From: UBA2108 sp002713215
GTDB lineage: Bacteria > Bacteroidota > Bacteroidia > Flavobacteriales_G > Salibacteraceae
DNA length: 64,000 bases
Direction: 5' to 3'
Assembly: GCA_937891015.1 (NCBI GenBank)
Contig: CALAPY010000020.1
Span: forward strand, 13,401-77,400
In this document: piece after piece, positions 1-9,892 of the stretch
How positions within the stretch are numbered: the stretch's first letter is position 1
Layout: the number at the start of each line of letters is the position of its first letter
Notes under the pieces: generated by a model
Database searches by the model: none
What the model saw: the letters and a program-made list of their open reading frames with translations, nothing else
Told to the model about the DNA's origin: nothing
Made by a program: the position numbers and the translations under genes

Positions 1-221
1 TTGTAAGTTTTACCGGCTTCCCAACCAGTAGCTGGAACATCGCTCGAAATCATGTTATTAACCGTTGTAGCTGTTCCTGAATGACAACCAGACTGAGCGC
101 AAGTTTTATTGTTATCACCATTTGATCCTGTTGCTCCACTAGATGGTGCGCCATTTGTGTAAGCGTTAAACAGAATCCAGCTTACTGCTGCCAACGAGAG
201 AATTGTAATTTGCTTTTTCAT
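1..221 (-). CDS. Secreted Reeler-like / choice-of-anchor protein, N-terminal part
   Basis: The reading frame starts at an ATG (complement of 219-221) and runs off the left edge, leaving 73 codons. Residues 1-20 form a signal peptide (lysines at 2-3, then a hydrophobic run). A Gly/Ala/Ser-rich stretch follows, then a C-x4-C-H motif (C41, C46, H47). This layout is familiar from Bacteroidota secreted proteins with a Reeler-like or choice-of-anchor V domain and a T9SS sorting tail. The domain itself and the C-terminus lie outside the window, so the family call is inference. A TAnnTTTG box sits upstream at 243-250. Confidence 0.65.
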   Translation of the reverse strand, partial: MKKQITILSLAAVSWILFNAYTNGAPSSGATGSNGDNNKTCAQSGCHSGTATTVNNMISSDVPATGWEAGKTY

Positions 222-242
222 AGTATTAAATCTTTTCTAAGC

Positions 243-250
243 CAAATTTA
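243..250 (-). promoter_or_regulatory. -7 box TAAATTTG for the secreted Reeler-like protein
   Basis: The minus strand reads TAAATTTG, matching the Bacteroidota -7 consensus TAnnTTTG, 21 bases before the ATG. No clear -33 TTTG is seen at the usual distance. Confidence 0.5.
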
Positions 251-344
251 TCTTAATTATGTATGTCTTAATTGTACTTTTCCTGTCAATGGTTGGATAA
301 ATGTAGTAAACTGTACAATTGTCCTTTAAAGGAAATCACTAAAA

Positions 345-1355
345 TTATTTTTCCCTGTAAATTACCTCCAACACAGTCTCCCCTACAGCGTGCAACGTAT
401 TTTTATCAATCACGTCCATATTGTCGCTATGTCTGTGATGGAAATGCCCGAAGTCGCGCTTTCTTGGGTCGTAATGGATAATATCGATAGAAGGAATATT
501 GGCTAAAACACTTACCGGAACATGGTCATCGGTGATTCCACCACCTGCAACATCCTGAATAAAGTACTTCCCATAACCAAGTTTATTAGCTATAAACCAC
601 ACATTGGAAACCAGGGACGAATTGTATTTTATGGACCCTGCTTCTTTCGGAAATGTTGCATTTGCACTACCTACCATGTCAAGGAGTATACCATATTTCG
701 GCCTCACAAAATCCTCAGGTAGGTTGTTTGCCCAATACTGCGAACCTAAACACCAGGTATTCGATGACTCCGCTCCTTGCATGGTTCCGGATGGCTGTCC
801 ATAATCCTCCGCATCAAAAAACACAATATCAATTCCGACAGACGGTTTTAATGAATCCTGAGCAATAATTCTGGCAATCTCCAGTAAAACACCTACTCCA
901 CTCGCCCCATCATTAGCTCCTAAGATTGGCTTCTTTTTGTCTTTGGTATCTCTATCAGCAAAAGGCCTGGTATCCCAATGGGCGAATAACATTATCCGAT
1001 TGGGGTTTTCGGAATTGAACCTACCCGTAATGTTATATATAGGTAACTCAACACCATCAAAACTTGTAACCTTCGCTTCCTGTACCTGGGTCTCCATTCC
1101 CAATTGAGACAGTTCTTTTTCGAGGTATTCAGCGCATCGTTTGTGCGATGGTGTTCCAGGTACTCTTGGACCAAAATCTACCTGGGTTTTAATATATTGA
1201 TAGGCATTATCAGCATTAAATTCAGGCCTTTCTATGGGAACAAACCGAACCTTATTAGTTGGTTTTCCCTTTTTTAATGACCGCTTTGGCTCTTCTTCAC
1301 AAGAAACGAATACGAGTGCAGGAATGACAATTAACAACAGGAATCTGTGAAACAT
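345..1355 (-). CDS. M28 family zinc peptidase / glutaminyl cyclase-like lipoprotein
   Basis: 336 residues. A lipoprotein signal peptide ends at the lipobox Cys19, so the protein is probably periplasmic or surface-anchored. The M28 core is visible: H126 in AHWDTRP, D149 in GANDGASG, the acidic pair D181/E183 in FFDAEDYG, D226 in LLDMVGS and H309 in HRHSDNMD. The C-terminal DDHVP segment followed by a histidine-rich stretch resembles glutaminyl-peptide cyclotransferase more than ordinary aminopeptidases; both reactions use this fold. The ATG shares one base with the stop of the upstream threonine dehydrogenase gene (TAATG), so the two are probably translated together. Aminopeptidase versus N-terminal pyroglutamate formation cannot be settled from sequence. 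Confidence 0.85.
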   Translation of the reverse strand: MFHRFLLLIVIPALVFVSCEEEPKRSLKKGKPTNKVRFVPIERPEFNADNAYQYIKTQVDFGPRVPGTPSHKRCAEYLEKELSQLGMETQVQEAKVTSFDGVELPIYNITGRFNSENPNRIMLFAHWDTRPFADRDTKDKKKPILGANDGASGVGVLLEIARIIAQDSLKPSVGIDIVFFDAEDYGQPSGTMQGAESSNTWCLGSQYWANNLPEDFVRPKYGILLDMVGSANATFPKEAGSIKYNSSLVSNVWFIANKLGYGKYFIQDVAGGGITDDHVPVSVLANIPSIDIIHYDPRKRDFGHFHHRHSDNMDVIDKNTLHAVGETVLEVIYREK

Positions 1356-2293
1356 TAAACTTTGTCCTTAAGGTTTTTAATCATATTTCTTACCAAGCCT
1401 GGCATATCATATTTCTCCTTCCAACCCCAATGCACTCTCGCTTCGGTATCATTAATACTAGCCGGCCAGGTACTGGCTATTTCCTGCCTGTAATCCGGGT
1501 GATAGGTAATCTCAAAATTTGGAATATGATTCTTAATTTCTTTGGCCAGTTGCTGTGGGTTAAAGTTCATGGCAGAAATATTATAACACGTTCTCAGTTT
1601 TATGTTTTCAGCCGGAGCCTCCATAATTTCCCTGGTTGCTCTTATAGCATCTTCCATGTGCATCATGGGCAATGAAGTATCATGGCTCAAAAAGCAATCG
1701 AAACTTTCTCCACGAAGGGCAGAATAAAAAATATCAACCGCGTAATCCGTTGTACCACCTCCGGGTAGGCTCTTCCAACCAATCAGACCTGGATACCTAA
1801 CGCCTCTTACGTCAACATTAAATTTCTCATGGTAATACTGATTCCACATTTCGCCTGCAAGCTTACCAATTCCATAAACTGTATTCGGTTCTATAACTGT
1901 TTTTTGTGGTGTTTGTTGTTTGGGGGTTGTTGGGCCAAAAACAGCAATTGAGCTTGGCCAAAAGATTTTTTTAATGTGCCCTTCCTTGGCCAATTCAAGG
2001 ACATTAAATTGTCCATCAATTGTAAGCTTCCAACCAAAGGCAGGGTTTTTCTCTGCAGTTGCTGAAAGTAGGGCCGCCAGATTATAAACCTGTGTTACAC
2101 CTTCCTTTTTTATTAAAGAATAAAGACGGTCCTTATCCAGCACATCCAATTGTTCGTATCTACCCTTTATGTCTGCAGATTCTTTAACATCAGAAGCAAT
2201 TACGTTTTCAACTCCATAATCTCCGCAAAGACTCTCAAACAATTCTCTACCTACTTGACCCAGTGAACCAATGATTAATACTTTTTCTGCCAT
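1355..2293 (-). CDS. L-threonine 3-dehydrogenase, SDR/epimerase type
   Basis: 312 residues with an extended-SDR fold. The NAD-binding motif GSLGQVG is at 9-15, and the catalytic Ser114/115, Tyr140 and Lys144 are present (YGIGK). The RYPGLIGW and MMHMEDAIRA segments resemble the epimerase-type threonine dehydrogenases known from Flavobacterium and related bacteria, which oxidise L-threonine to 2-amino-3-ketobutyrate. The 2-amino-3-ketobutyrate ligase gene is not adjacent. It is the first gene of a two-gene unit with the M28 peptidase (one-base overlap). A general nucleotide-sugar epimerase is possible but less likely given the length and the substrate-side motifs. Confidence 0.85.
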   Translation of the reverse strand: MAEKVLIIGSLGQVGRELFESLCGDYGVENVIASDVKESADIKGRYEQLDVLDKDRLYSLIKKEGVTQVYNLAALLSATAEKNPAFGWKLTIDGQFNVLELAKEGHIKKIFWPSSIAVFGPTTPKQQTPQKTVIEPNTVYGIGKLAGEMWNQYYHEKFNVDVRGVRYPGLIGWKSLPGGGTTDYAVDIFYSALRGESFDCFLSHDTSLPMMHMEDAIRATREIMEAPAENIKLRTCYNISAMNFNPQQLAKEIKNHIPNFEITYHPDYRQEIASTWPASINDTEARVHWGWKEKYDMPGLVRNMIKNLKDKV

Positions 2294-2318
2294 ATTTTAT
2301 ACCTGAATTGGAAGACAG

Positions 2319-2326
2319 CAAATGTA
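2319..2326 (-). promoter_or_regulatory. -7 box TACATTTG for the threonine dehydrogenase / M28 unit
   Basis: The minus strand reads TACATTTG, an exact match to TAnnTTTG, 25 bases before the start codon. No convincing -33 element is seen. Confidence 0.5.
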
Positions 2327-2383
2327 TCAAAGTGATGGCATTCCCCTAGCGAGTTTTGAAGATGGTAATCCGAATCTTAAAAA

Positions 2384-3430
2384 TCAAGCCGGAGTCTTTC
2401 CTACAATAGGCACTTCGCCCGTAAGAGTCTTCAAAAATGTAACAATCGATTCCGCCTCTTCACTGGTAATTGTCTTGTTGTTTTGCAATTGAGCCATAAT
2501 TATCACTGCTTCTTTCAAATCAGAAATACTTCCGTCGTGAAAATAGGGATACGTTTTTTCAATGTTTCTAAGACTTGGAACTTTAAACACGTACCGGTCA
2601 GCTTCATTTTGGGTTTCCTTAAATCGCCCATCATCAACTGGATCACTTTTTGTCTTCTCCCAATAATCCCCATGTAGTCCAAATTTTTGAAACATATTTC
2701 CTCCGACGGCTTCACCCGAATGACAGGTGATACAACCTGTATTAATGAACAATTTCAGGCCTTCCTTTTCCTTTTTATTTAATGCGTTTTCATTTCCCTT
2801 TAGATACTGATCAAACTTCGATGGGGTGAGCAGTTTTCGTTCAAATGCGCCAATTGCCAACTGCAAGTTTTCGTAGCTGATTTTTTCATTTGGAAATGCT
2901 GCATTAAACATTGAAACGTATTCCTTTACTCCTTCCAATCGTTTTACCATAAATTCTTTGGAAGGTATGTTCATTTCAACGGGGTTCAGGATTGGCCCTC
3001 CGGCTTGCTCTTCAACATCGGCAGCCCTGCCATCCCAAAACTGGCTAAAATGAAGTGCTGCATTTAGTACTGTAGGCGAATTCCGATCACCATTTTTACC
3101 TTCATCACCGGGAGAAGTGGGTAGATTATCTACTCCGTAGGTTTCCAAATTATGGCAGGAGTTACAAGATATGTTTTGGTCTTTGGAAAGACGTTTGTCA
3201 AAAAACAACTTTTTACCCAAATCTACCTTCTCCTTAGTCAATGGATTGTTTTCAGAAACAGCCTCTTCGGGCAATGGTAAAAAGTATCGTTTGGCCTCCG
3301 TCAATAAATCAACCTCCGCTGTTTTTTTATAATCCTTTAATACTGTTTTCGGCTTTGTTTCTTTTGGTTGCTCACTTCCACAAGACAACAGCACCATCCA
3401 TAAAATAACCAGCGCGGCAATATTCTTCAT
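2384..3430 (-). CDS. Di-haem cytochrome c peroxidase (MauG/CCP family) lipoprotein
   Basis: About 348 residues from the chosen ATG. A lipoprotein signal (WMVLLSC) is followed by two c-type haem sites, CNSCH in the first third and CITCH in the second half, with conserved surroundings such as LGKKLFFD, FWDGRAADVEEQ and PSLRNIEKTYPYFHDG. The family reduces hydrogen peroxide to water in the periplasm with electrons from small cytochromes. The frame stays open to a GTG at 3460, and an ATG lies at 3442, but a perfect -7 box (3448-3455) sits inside that extension. I therefore place the start at 3430, which gives a compact lipoprotein signal. It is divergent from the tyrosine catabolic genes. Confidence 0.88.
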   Translation of the reverse strand: MKNIAALVILWMVLLSCGSEQPKETKPKTVLKDYKKTAEVDLLTEAKRYFLPLPEEAVSENNPLTKEKVDLGKKLFFDKRLSKDQNISCNSCHNLETYGVDNLPTSPGDEGKNGDRNSPTVLNAALHFSQFWDGRAADVEEQAGGPILNPVEMNIPSKEFMVKRLEGVKEYVSMFNAAFPNEKISYENLQLAIGAFERKLLTPSKFDQYLKGNENALNKKEKEGLKLFINTGCITCHSGEAVGGNMFQKFGLHGDYWEKTKSDPVDDGRFKETQNEADRYVFKVPSLRNIEKTYPYFHDGSISDLKEAVIIMAQLQNNKTITSEEAESIVTFLKTLTGEVPIVGKTPA

Positions 3431-3447
3431 AATATCTTTCATTTTTC

Positions 3448-3455
3448 CAAAAATA
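3448..3455 (-). promoter_or_regulatory. -7 box TATTTTTG for cytochrome c peroxidase
   Basis: The minus strand reads TATTTTTG. It overlaps the longest possible N-terminus of the peroxidase and argues for the downstream ATG at 3430. Confidence 0.5.
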
Positions 3456-3517
3456 TGCACTGTTTCGCAAAATGAAAGTAATAGTTGTTACCTAACAAAC
3501 TGAAATGATATATGTCA

Positions 3518-3548
3518 TTGGTTTAAGAAATGCCTCCCGATATTTTTG
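3518..3548 (+). promoter_or_regulatory. Bacteroidota promoter TTG-N20-TATTTTTG for tyrosine catabolism
   Basis: TTG at 3518-3520, a 20-base spacer and TATTTTTG at 3541-3548, 24 bases before the homogentisate dioxygenase ATG. Both elements and the spacing match the Bacteroidota housekeeping promoter. Confidence 0.65.
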
Positions 3549-3572
3549 GCGTCCATTTAAAATTGAATAGAG

Positions 3573-4730
3573 ATGCCCTTTTATCATAAACTCGGTAAAT
3601 TCCCTAATAAGAGACATATAACTTATAGAAAGGACAACGGTGAATTGTATTCGGAAGAACTGTTTGGAACTATAGGTTTCGATGGGATGTCATCGATAAT
3701 GTACCATTGTCACCGCCCAACCATCGTTAAAAATATCGGGGCAGAAAAAGATGTTAATCCTGTTGCAGCAGTTGCTAAAAATATACGCGCACAACGATTC
3801 AGAGGTTTTGAAGTCAATCCGGTAGCCGATCAATTGGATGCGCGAATTCCTGTTCTATTTAATGGAGATGTTTCAATTCAATTGGCGTCTCCAACCAATA
3901 AATCGGAAGACTATTTCTATAAAAATGGGGATGCAGATGAAGTAATCTTCGTTCATAAGGGATCTGGTAAATTAAGAACCCAAATGGGTAATATCGATTT
4001 TGCCTACGGTGACTATTTGGTTGTTCCACGAGGAATGATTTATAAAATGGATTTCGATTCCAGTGAGAATAGATTATTCATTACCGAGTCTAACCGACCG
4101 GTGTATACCCCTAAGAAATATAGAAACTGGTTTGGTCAACACCTGGAGCATTCTCCTTTTTGTGAAAGGGACCTTAGGCCTCCCTCAGAATTGGAAACAC
4201 ACGATGAGTTAGGAGATTTCTTAGTGAAAGTTAAGCGTGAAGGTGTTATTTATGATTTCACTTATGGCGCACATCCTTTTGGTGTAGTGGGATGGGACGG
4301 ATACAATTTCCCGTATGCGTTTTCTATACATGAATTTGAGCCCATCACCGGACGAGTTCATTTACCACCACCTATTCATCAAACTTTTGAAACAGACGCA
4401 TTCGTAATCTGTTCCTTTGTTCCTCGTTTGTATGATTATCACCCACAGGCAATACCCGCCCCTTACAACCACAGCAACATAGATGCTGACGAGGTTTTGT
4501 ACTATGTAGACGGTGACTTTATGAGCAGAAACGATATAGCTCCCGGGCACATTACGCTTCACCCAGCCGGTACAGCTCATGGACCACATCCGGGTGCGGC
4601 TGAAAGGAGTATTGGTAAAAAAGAAACTGAAGAATTGGCTGTTATGGTTGATACTTTTAGACCTTTACAAATTACTGAACAAGCCATAGCTATATCAGAT
4701 AAGGACTATTTTAAATCTTGGATTGGATAA
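3573..4730 (+). CDS. hmgA: Homogentisate 1,2-dioxygenase
   Basis: 385 residues, cupin-type. It opens the ring of homogentisate to maleylacetoacetate in tyrosine and phenylalanine breakdown. The C-terminal half carries the likely iron site: H300 with acidic D306/E307 (NHSNIDADE), and H336/H339 in the HPAGTAHGPHPG stretch. PPPIHQTFE around 266-273 is also typical. It is shorter than the mammalian enzyme (about 445) but similar to the bacterial short form. The HPPD gene follows after 22 bases in the same direction and makes the substrate, which supports the call. Maleylacetoacetate isomerase and fumarylacetoacetase genes are not in the window. Confidence 0.93.
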   Translation: MPFYHKLGKFPNKRHITYRKDNGELYSEELFGTIGFDGMSSIMYHCHRPTIVKNIGAEKDVNPVAAVAKNIRAQRFRGFEVNPVADQLDARIPVLFNGDVSIQLASPTNKSEDYFYKNGDADEVIFVHKGSGKLRTQMGNIDFAYGDYLVVPRGMIYKMDFDSSENRLFITESNRPVYTPKKYRNWFGQHLEHSPFCERDLRPPSELETHDELGDFLVKVKREGVIYDFTYGAHPFGVVGWDGYNFPYAFSIHEFEPITGRVHLPPPIHQTFETDAFVICSFVPRLYDYHPQAIPAPYNHSNIDADEVLYYVDGDFMSRNDIAPGHITLHPAGTAHGPHPGAAERSIGKKETEELAVMVDTFRPLQITEQAIAISDKDYFKSWIG

Positions 4731-4752
4731 ATAATTTTAGAAGAAGTTAATT

Positions 4753-5916
<1,164 letters not shown>

Positions 5917-5938
5917 TTCAACTGGATTAAAATGATTT

Positions 5939-5970
5939 AAAAAAGGCCGTCTCGTTGAGATGGCCTTTTT
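5939..5970. terminator. Bidirectional intrinsic terminator between hppD and the PNGase gene
   Basis: A-tract, near-perfect stem (AAAAAGGCC-TCTC paired with GAGA-GGCCTTTTT, one mismatch), GTTG-type loop and T-tract. It lies between convergent genes and has U-tails on both strands. Confidence 0.85.
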
Positions 5971-5974
5971 GTTT

Positions 5975-8251
5975 TTATCGTTCCAATACCAACCTGCTTA
6001 CTCCACTTCCTGAAGCATTAGATACTTCAACAAAATAGACACCATTTTCCAGGTGGCTAATATCGAAATTGTATGATTCCAATTCTAAACTGGAATTAAA
6101 GAAGTAACGCATATGTTGCACTCCATCCACCGAAAAAATGGACACTCCAACTTCACCATCAATACCTGGCGTGCCAATTAAAAACTGACCCGAACTTGGG
6201 TTAGGATAAAGTTGAAGCTGATAGTTCTTGTCCTGATTAACATAATCCGGTACACCAACCAATTTTTCAGTTTCTCCATAGATTATTGGTTCATTGCTGT
6301 ACGATATTACCTGGGCATCAACCTGATAATGTGGATTATACCCTGCATTACAATTTGAACAGGTAACCCCAGTTACGCAGCTCGGGTTATTGGGGTGACA
6401 TTGATCCTGGTAAGACGCCTGGAATTTGTAGTCAAGATTAATTGAGGACTGACTGGTATACGCATCCAGATTAATTTTATTCGGAGGTGAAATAGCACCG
6501 GGGCACCAACCTGCTCTGTTGTAGGTCCACGTTCCTCTCTGTCCTGTGCAGTTATCAGGGTTAGGATTACAGGTATTCCATAAATCCTGAAGATAAATTT
6601 TGGATCCGTTAACCAAAATATCGTGCTTGGCATGATAAAACTCTGCGGCATTCCCAGTATTATCCTGTCCCCAACCATGGCCCGTAGTCGAAAGAATCAA
6701 CTTAGAACTTTCGGTTTTTTGAACGGTATGGTGCTTAACCTGAGGAACAGGTTGGAGTTTTGTGGGATTTCCAAAATCATACGTTCCATCCCATATTTCA
6801 TTAACAGCAGAATAGATATAATTGGGTTTACCCGATGTGTATTCCAGATCAAGTGTTAGGCCCCAGCCACCAGTTCCCCAGGTATCAATAAACACATGAA
6901 ATTCTACCTCACCTTGGAGTAACGAAGCATATTCGGTTAAATCTATGCTGTGATTGCAAGCAACAGCATATGGTGTAATGTACCGGATAATTTGAATCCT
7001 GTTTCCGTCGGGTGCAGTTATTTCAATATATGCCCAACGATCCCAATCATCACAGTTATTATTCGGACAGGCTACATCTAAATTGGCAACTATTTTGTCA
7101 TACGTACCTGTAAACTGGGGCATTTTGTGTTTGCCGTAATAATCCCTGCTGTTCTGTTGCCCAAACCAAATTACCACTGAATCTAGGGTCGTAACGGTTT
7201 GCGTCGATGCTCCTTGTTTTACTTCAATATTTCTGGCTAAGGTTGTAACATTCCCGTTACTTCCCGTTACAACTATTTTTACATCATGGGTTTTATATTG
7301 CTTAGGTCTCCAGGCTAGGTAGTAAAACCCTTCTTTCTTGATGGGCACGAATTCCTTTCCATCAATTTCTACCCTTACCCGATCTATGCTTAAAAAGCTG
7401 GACTCATCGATCGAAGCATTAATATATATTGGATACCAAACGTTGGTGTCCAATATTTCCAGGGGAACATCGTCAATCAGTCTTGTACTTACAATGGGAT
7501 TATAATCAGCCAAATCAATAACCGTAAACTGAATGACCCGTTCGGATGAATAGTGTGTTGCTGAACCCGCCACTATCCCTTTAACCTTGACTGTTCCTGC
7601 GCTTTTGGTCAAAGTTAAGGTTGACCCATTTACAGTGGCTGGGCCAGAAACTATAGCGTAGCTAATGGCTGCACCTGTCGACGCTGTTGCGTTCAAGGTA
7701 AAGGGAGCATCATCGGTTGTTTTCTTACTAATGGCAGGAAAATCAATTGGCTGATTCTTTTTACCGGAAGCCGGACACTTATCACGGAAAAATCGAAATT
7801 CTGAAATTTGCAAATCCGCCTTGGAAGACTCACAAATTAATTTGACAAAACGTCCGTTAACAGCCCCAAAATAAGTTGTGTCTTCATTTTTCTTGACAGC
7901 GTATTTTGCTGCATCATTTTTCTCTCCATCGCCCCATTTTGTGGTGTCGTTGGTTACAAATATCTGATAGCCTGAAAGTCGCCCGGATCCTTCCCATCGG
8001 GTTCTTGTACTAAAACCATTTACATCATAAGAAGCACCCAGGTCTATTATAATTTCATGCGGGCCATTTCCTTTGGTTCTCCATCGCGTATTGTTATCGT
8101 TATCAAAAGTCAACTCACCACCATTAGCTCCATTCTTCGAGCTTGTTTTAACCAATTTATAAACACTATCGGGTATTAATAATGTATCGCATTGAGCCGA
8201 AGCAAAAACCGATAACAACAATCCTGTAAATATTAATAAAGCTTTATTCAT
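5975..8251 (-). CDS. Secreted PNGase F-family glycoamidase with discoidin domain and T9SS tail
   Basis: 758 residues. Signal peptide 1-20; F5/8 type C (discoidin)-like domain about 35-155; two Ig-like segments about 165-345; PNGase F N- and C-domains about 355-655; T9SS sorting domain about 678-758 (LYPNPSSG start). The PNGase signature is strong: C395-PNNN-C400-DDWD404R matches CPNKTCDEWDR of Elizabethkingia PNGase F, so D404 equals catalytic Asp60. NAAE537F matches CAEW, so E537 equals Glu206. RAGWCPG at 579-585 is identical. Two differences stand out: the third active-site acid (Glu118) is Asp456 in FIDTW, and the C204-C208 disulfide cysteines are absent. The family removes N-glycans from Asn of glycoproteins. 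The inferred role is surface deglycosylation of host or algal glycoprotein. It is transcribed toward hppD. Confidence 0.88.
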   Translation of the reverse strand: MNKALLIFTGLLLSVFASAQCDTLLIPDSVYKLVKTSSKNGANGGELTFDNDNNTRWRTKGNGPHEIIIDLGASYDVNGFSTRTRWEGSGRLSGYQIFVTNDTTKWGDGEKNDAAKYAVKKNEDTTYFGAVNGRFVKLICESSKADLQISEFRFFRDKCPASGKKNQPIDFPAISKKTTDDAPFTLNATASTGAAISYAIVSGPATVNGSTLTLTKSAGTVKVKGIVAGSATHYSSERVIQFTVIDLADYNPIVSTRLIDDVPLEILDTNVWYPIYINASIDESSFLSIDRVRVEIDGKEFVPIKKEGFYYLAWRPKQYKTHDVKIVVTGSNGNVTTLARNIEVKQGASTQTVTTLDSVVIWFGQQNSRDYYGKHKMPQFTGTYDKIVANLDVACPNNNCDDWDRWAYIEITAPDGNRIQIIRYITPYAVACNHSIDLTEYASLLQGEVEFHVFIDTWGTGGWGLTLDLEYTSGKPNYIYSAVNEIWDGTYDFGNPTKLQPVPQVKHHTVQKTESSKLILSTTGHGWGQDNTGNAAEFYHAKHDILVNGSKIYLQDLWNTCNPNPDNCTGQRGTWTYNRAGWCPGAISPPNKINLDAYTSQSSINLDYKFQASYQDQCHPNNPSCVTGVTCSNCNAGYNPHYQVDAQVISYSNEPIIYGETEKLVGVPDYVNQDKNYQLQLYPNPSSGQFLIGTPGIDGEVGVSIFSVDGVQHMRYFFNSSLELESYNFDISHLENGVYFVEVSNASGSGVSRLVLER

Positions 8252-8267
8252 GAAATTAAGTTTGCTA

Positions 8268-8275
8268 CAAATGTA
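8268..8275 (-). promoter_or_regulatory. -7 box TACATTTG for the PNGase-like gene
   Basis: The minus strand reads TACATTTG 16 bases before the ATG. No clear -33 TTG at 19-21 bases. Confidence 0.5.
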
Positions 8276-8415
8276 ATCGTGATTCTAATCAATATTTTAT
8301 CAATTTGCTTCCAGCATTACTAATTGTTGAATTAATATACTCATTCACTCATCTTAATATTTGGTAATCGTTCATAGATGATTAGAATTTAAGGGCCTCA
8401 GAGCAGAACATTGAC

Positions 8416-8423
8416 TACATTTG
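8416..8423 (+). promoter_or_regulatory. -7 box TACATTTG for leucyl aminopeptidase
   Basis: TACATTTG matches TAnnTTTG exactly and lies 21 bases before the ATG at 8445. It overlaps an in-frame TTG at 8421, which makes that TTG unlikely as a start. Confidence 0.6.
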
Positions 8424-8444
8424 CCAACCCTAAAAACAGGATTT

Positions 8445-9884
8445 ATGAATACAATTTTTACTGCCTCCACAAGTCTAGAAAGCAACTCAAACTTCGTTGT
8501 CCTTTGTAATTCGTTAGACGATGTTTCGGGCCTAACAAACGAAGAGTTAAGTTTTGTCGAAAAGCAACTGGAAGCTAAAAACAATCCAGCTCAACTAAAC
8601 AGGTTGTCTCACCAGGTTTTTGTTTACAAAATTGAAGAAGGAGATGACGACAACCTGGTGCTTGAAAAAGCAAGGTTAGCTGCTCATGGTGTCTGTAAGC
8701 AGGTCAACAAACTTAAATTGACTGAAATAACAGTAACTGGTAATGTCTCTAGTAACCTGTTGTTTGCATTTTCTGAGGGACTTGGGCTAAGCAACTACCA
8801 ATTCCTAAAATATTTTACAGATGCCGATAAGAGAAAAAACTCACTTGAGAGCATTCATGTAATTGGATTGAATTCTAATGAAATAACCGAACTCAACGCC
8901 GTGGTTTCATCCACATTAGTTGCCCGGGATTTGGTTAATGAGCCGTTGTCTTACCTTACGGCAGAACAATATTCTCATGACATTGTAGACATTGGAGAAG
9001 ACGTTGGATTTGATGTAGAAGTTTTTAATAAAACTAAAATTCAGTCCTTAAAAATGGGAGGTTTACTTGCCGTAAATCTTGGATCACCAAATCCACCCAC
9101 GTTTTCCATATTAGAATGGAAACCTGAGAATGCTGTAAATAGCAAACCCTATGTTTTAGTAGGTAAAGGTGTTGTATACGATACAGGTGGGGTGAGTCTA
9201 AAACCTACTCCAAACTCCATGGATTATATGAAATGTGACATGGGTGGTTCTGCAACCGTAGTGGGCACCATGGCGGCAGTAGCTCAGTCCAAACTTCCAG
9301 TACACATTATAGGCTTAATCCCTGCAACTGAAAACAGACCGGGAGGAAACGCGTATGTTCCGGGAGATGTTATTCACATGCATAATGGAATGACGGTTGA
9401 AGTACTAAATACGGATGCAGAAGGAAGAATGATAATGGCAGATGCTCTGGCCTATGCAAGAAACTACGATCCTGAATTAGTAATTGATATGGCAACCCTA
9501 ACGGGAGCTGCCGCACGTGCAATTGGCGACAAGGCAATTATATCTATGGGTAATGCACCTCAACCTGTTCACGATAAACTTATCGAATCCGGTTTTAGAA
9601 CTTACGAAAGGTTAACCCAATTTCCATTTTGGGATGAATATAAGGACGATTTAAAATCGAACGTAGCAGATATTAAAAACCTGGGAGGCCCTGAAGCTGG
9701 CATGATTACCGCTGGAAAGTTTTTGGAATATTTTACACTTGATTCTGATAAAAAGAACGGTTTTCCCTATATCCATTTAGATATAGCTGGCCCTGCATTC
9801 AACCATTCTGAAAAGAACTATAGAGGAATTGAAGGAACGGGTGTTGGAGTTAGAACACTATTCGACTTCTTTAAGAATCTTTAA
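8445..9884 (+). CDS. pepA: Leucyl aminopeptidase, M17 family
   Basis: 479 residues from the ATG at 8445. M17 cytosolic aminopeptidases release N-terminal residues using two metal ions. The signature NTDAEGRMIMADAL and the upstream block VGKGVVYDTGGVSLKP followed by KCDMGG supply the metal ligands (Lys, several Asp and Glu) and the catalytic Arg. The in-frame TTG at 8421 is rejected because it lies in the -7 box. The N-terminal 160 residues are more divergent, as usual for the family. pdxA follows after 8 bases and is probably co-transcribed. Confidence 0.95.
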   Translation: MNTIFTASTSLESNSNFVVLCNSLDDVSGLTNEELSFVEKQLEAKNNPAQLNRLSHQVFVYKIEEGDDDNLVLEKARLAAHGVCKQVNKLKLTEITVTGNVSSNLLFAFSEGLGLSNYQFLKYFTDADKRKNSLESIHVIGLNSNEITELNAVVSSTLVARDLVNEPLSYLTAEQYSHDIVDIGEDVGFDVEVFNKTKIQSLKMGGLLAVNLGSPNPPTFSILEWKPENAVNSKPYVLVGKGVVYDTGGVSLKPTPNSMDYMKCDMGGSATVVGTMAAVAQSKLPVHIIGLIPATENRPGGNAYVPGDVIHMHNGMTVEVLNTDAEGRMIMADALAYARNYDPELVIDMATLTGAAARAIGDKAIISMGNAPQPVHDKLIESGFRTYERLTQFPFWDEYKDDLKSNVADIKNLGGPEAGMITAGKFLEYFTLDSDKKNGFPYIHLDIAGPAFNHSEKNYRGIEGTGVGVRTLFDFFKNL

Positions 9885-9892
9885 TCGGGCAA

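Noticed and set aside
8421..8444. TTG start extending leucyl aminopeptidase by eight residues
   Set aside because: The TTG is part of a perfect -7 box; the ATG at 8445 fits better.
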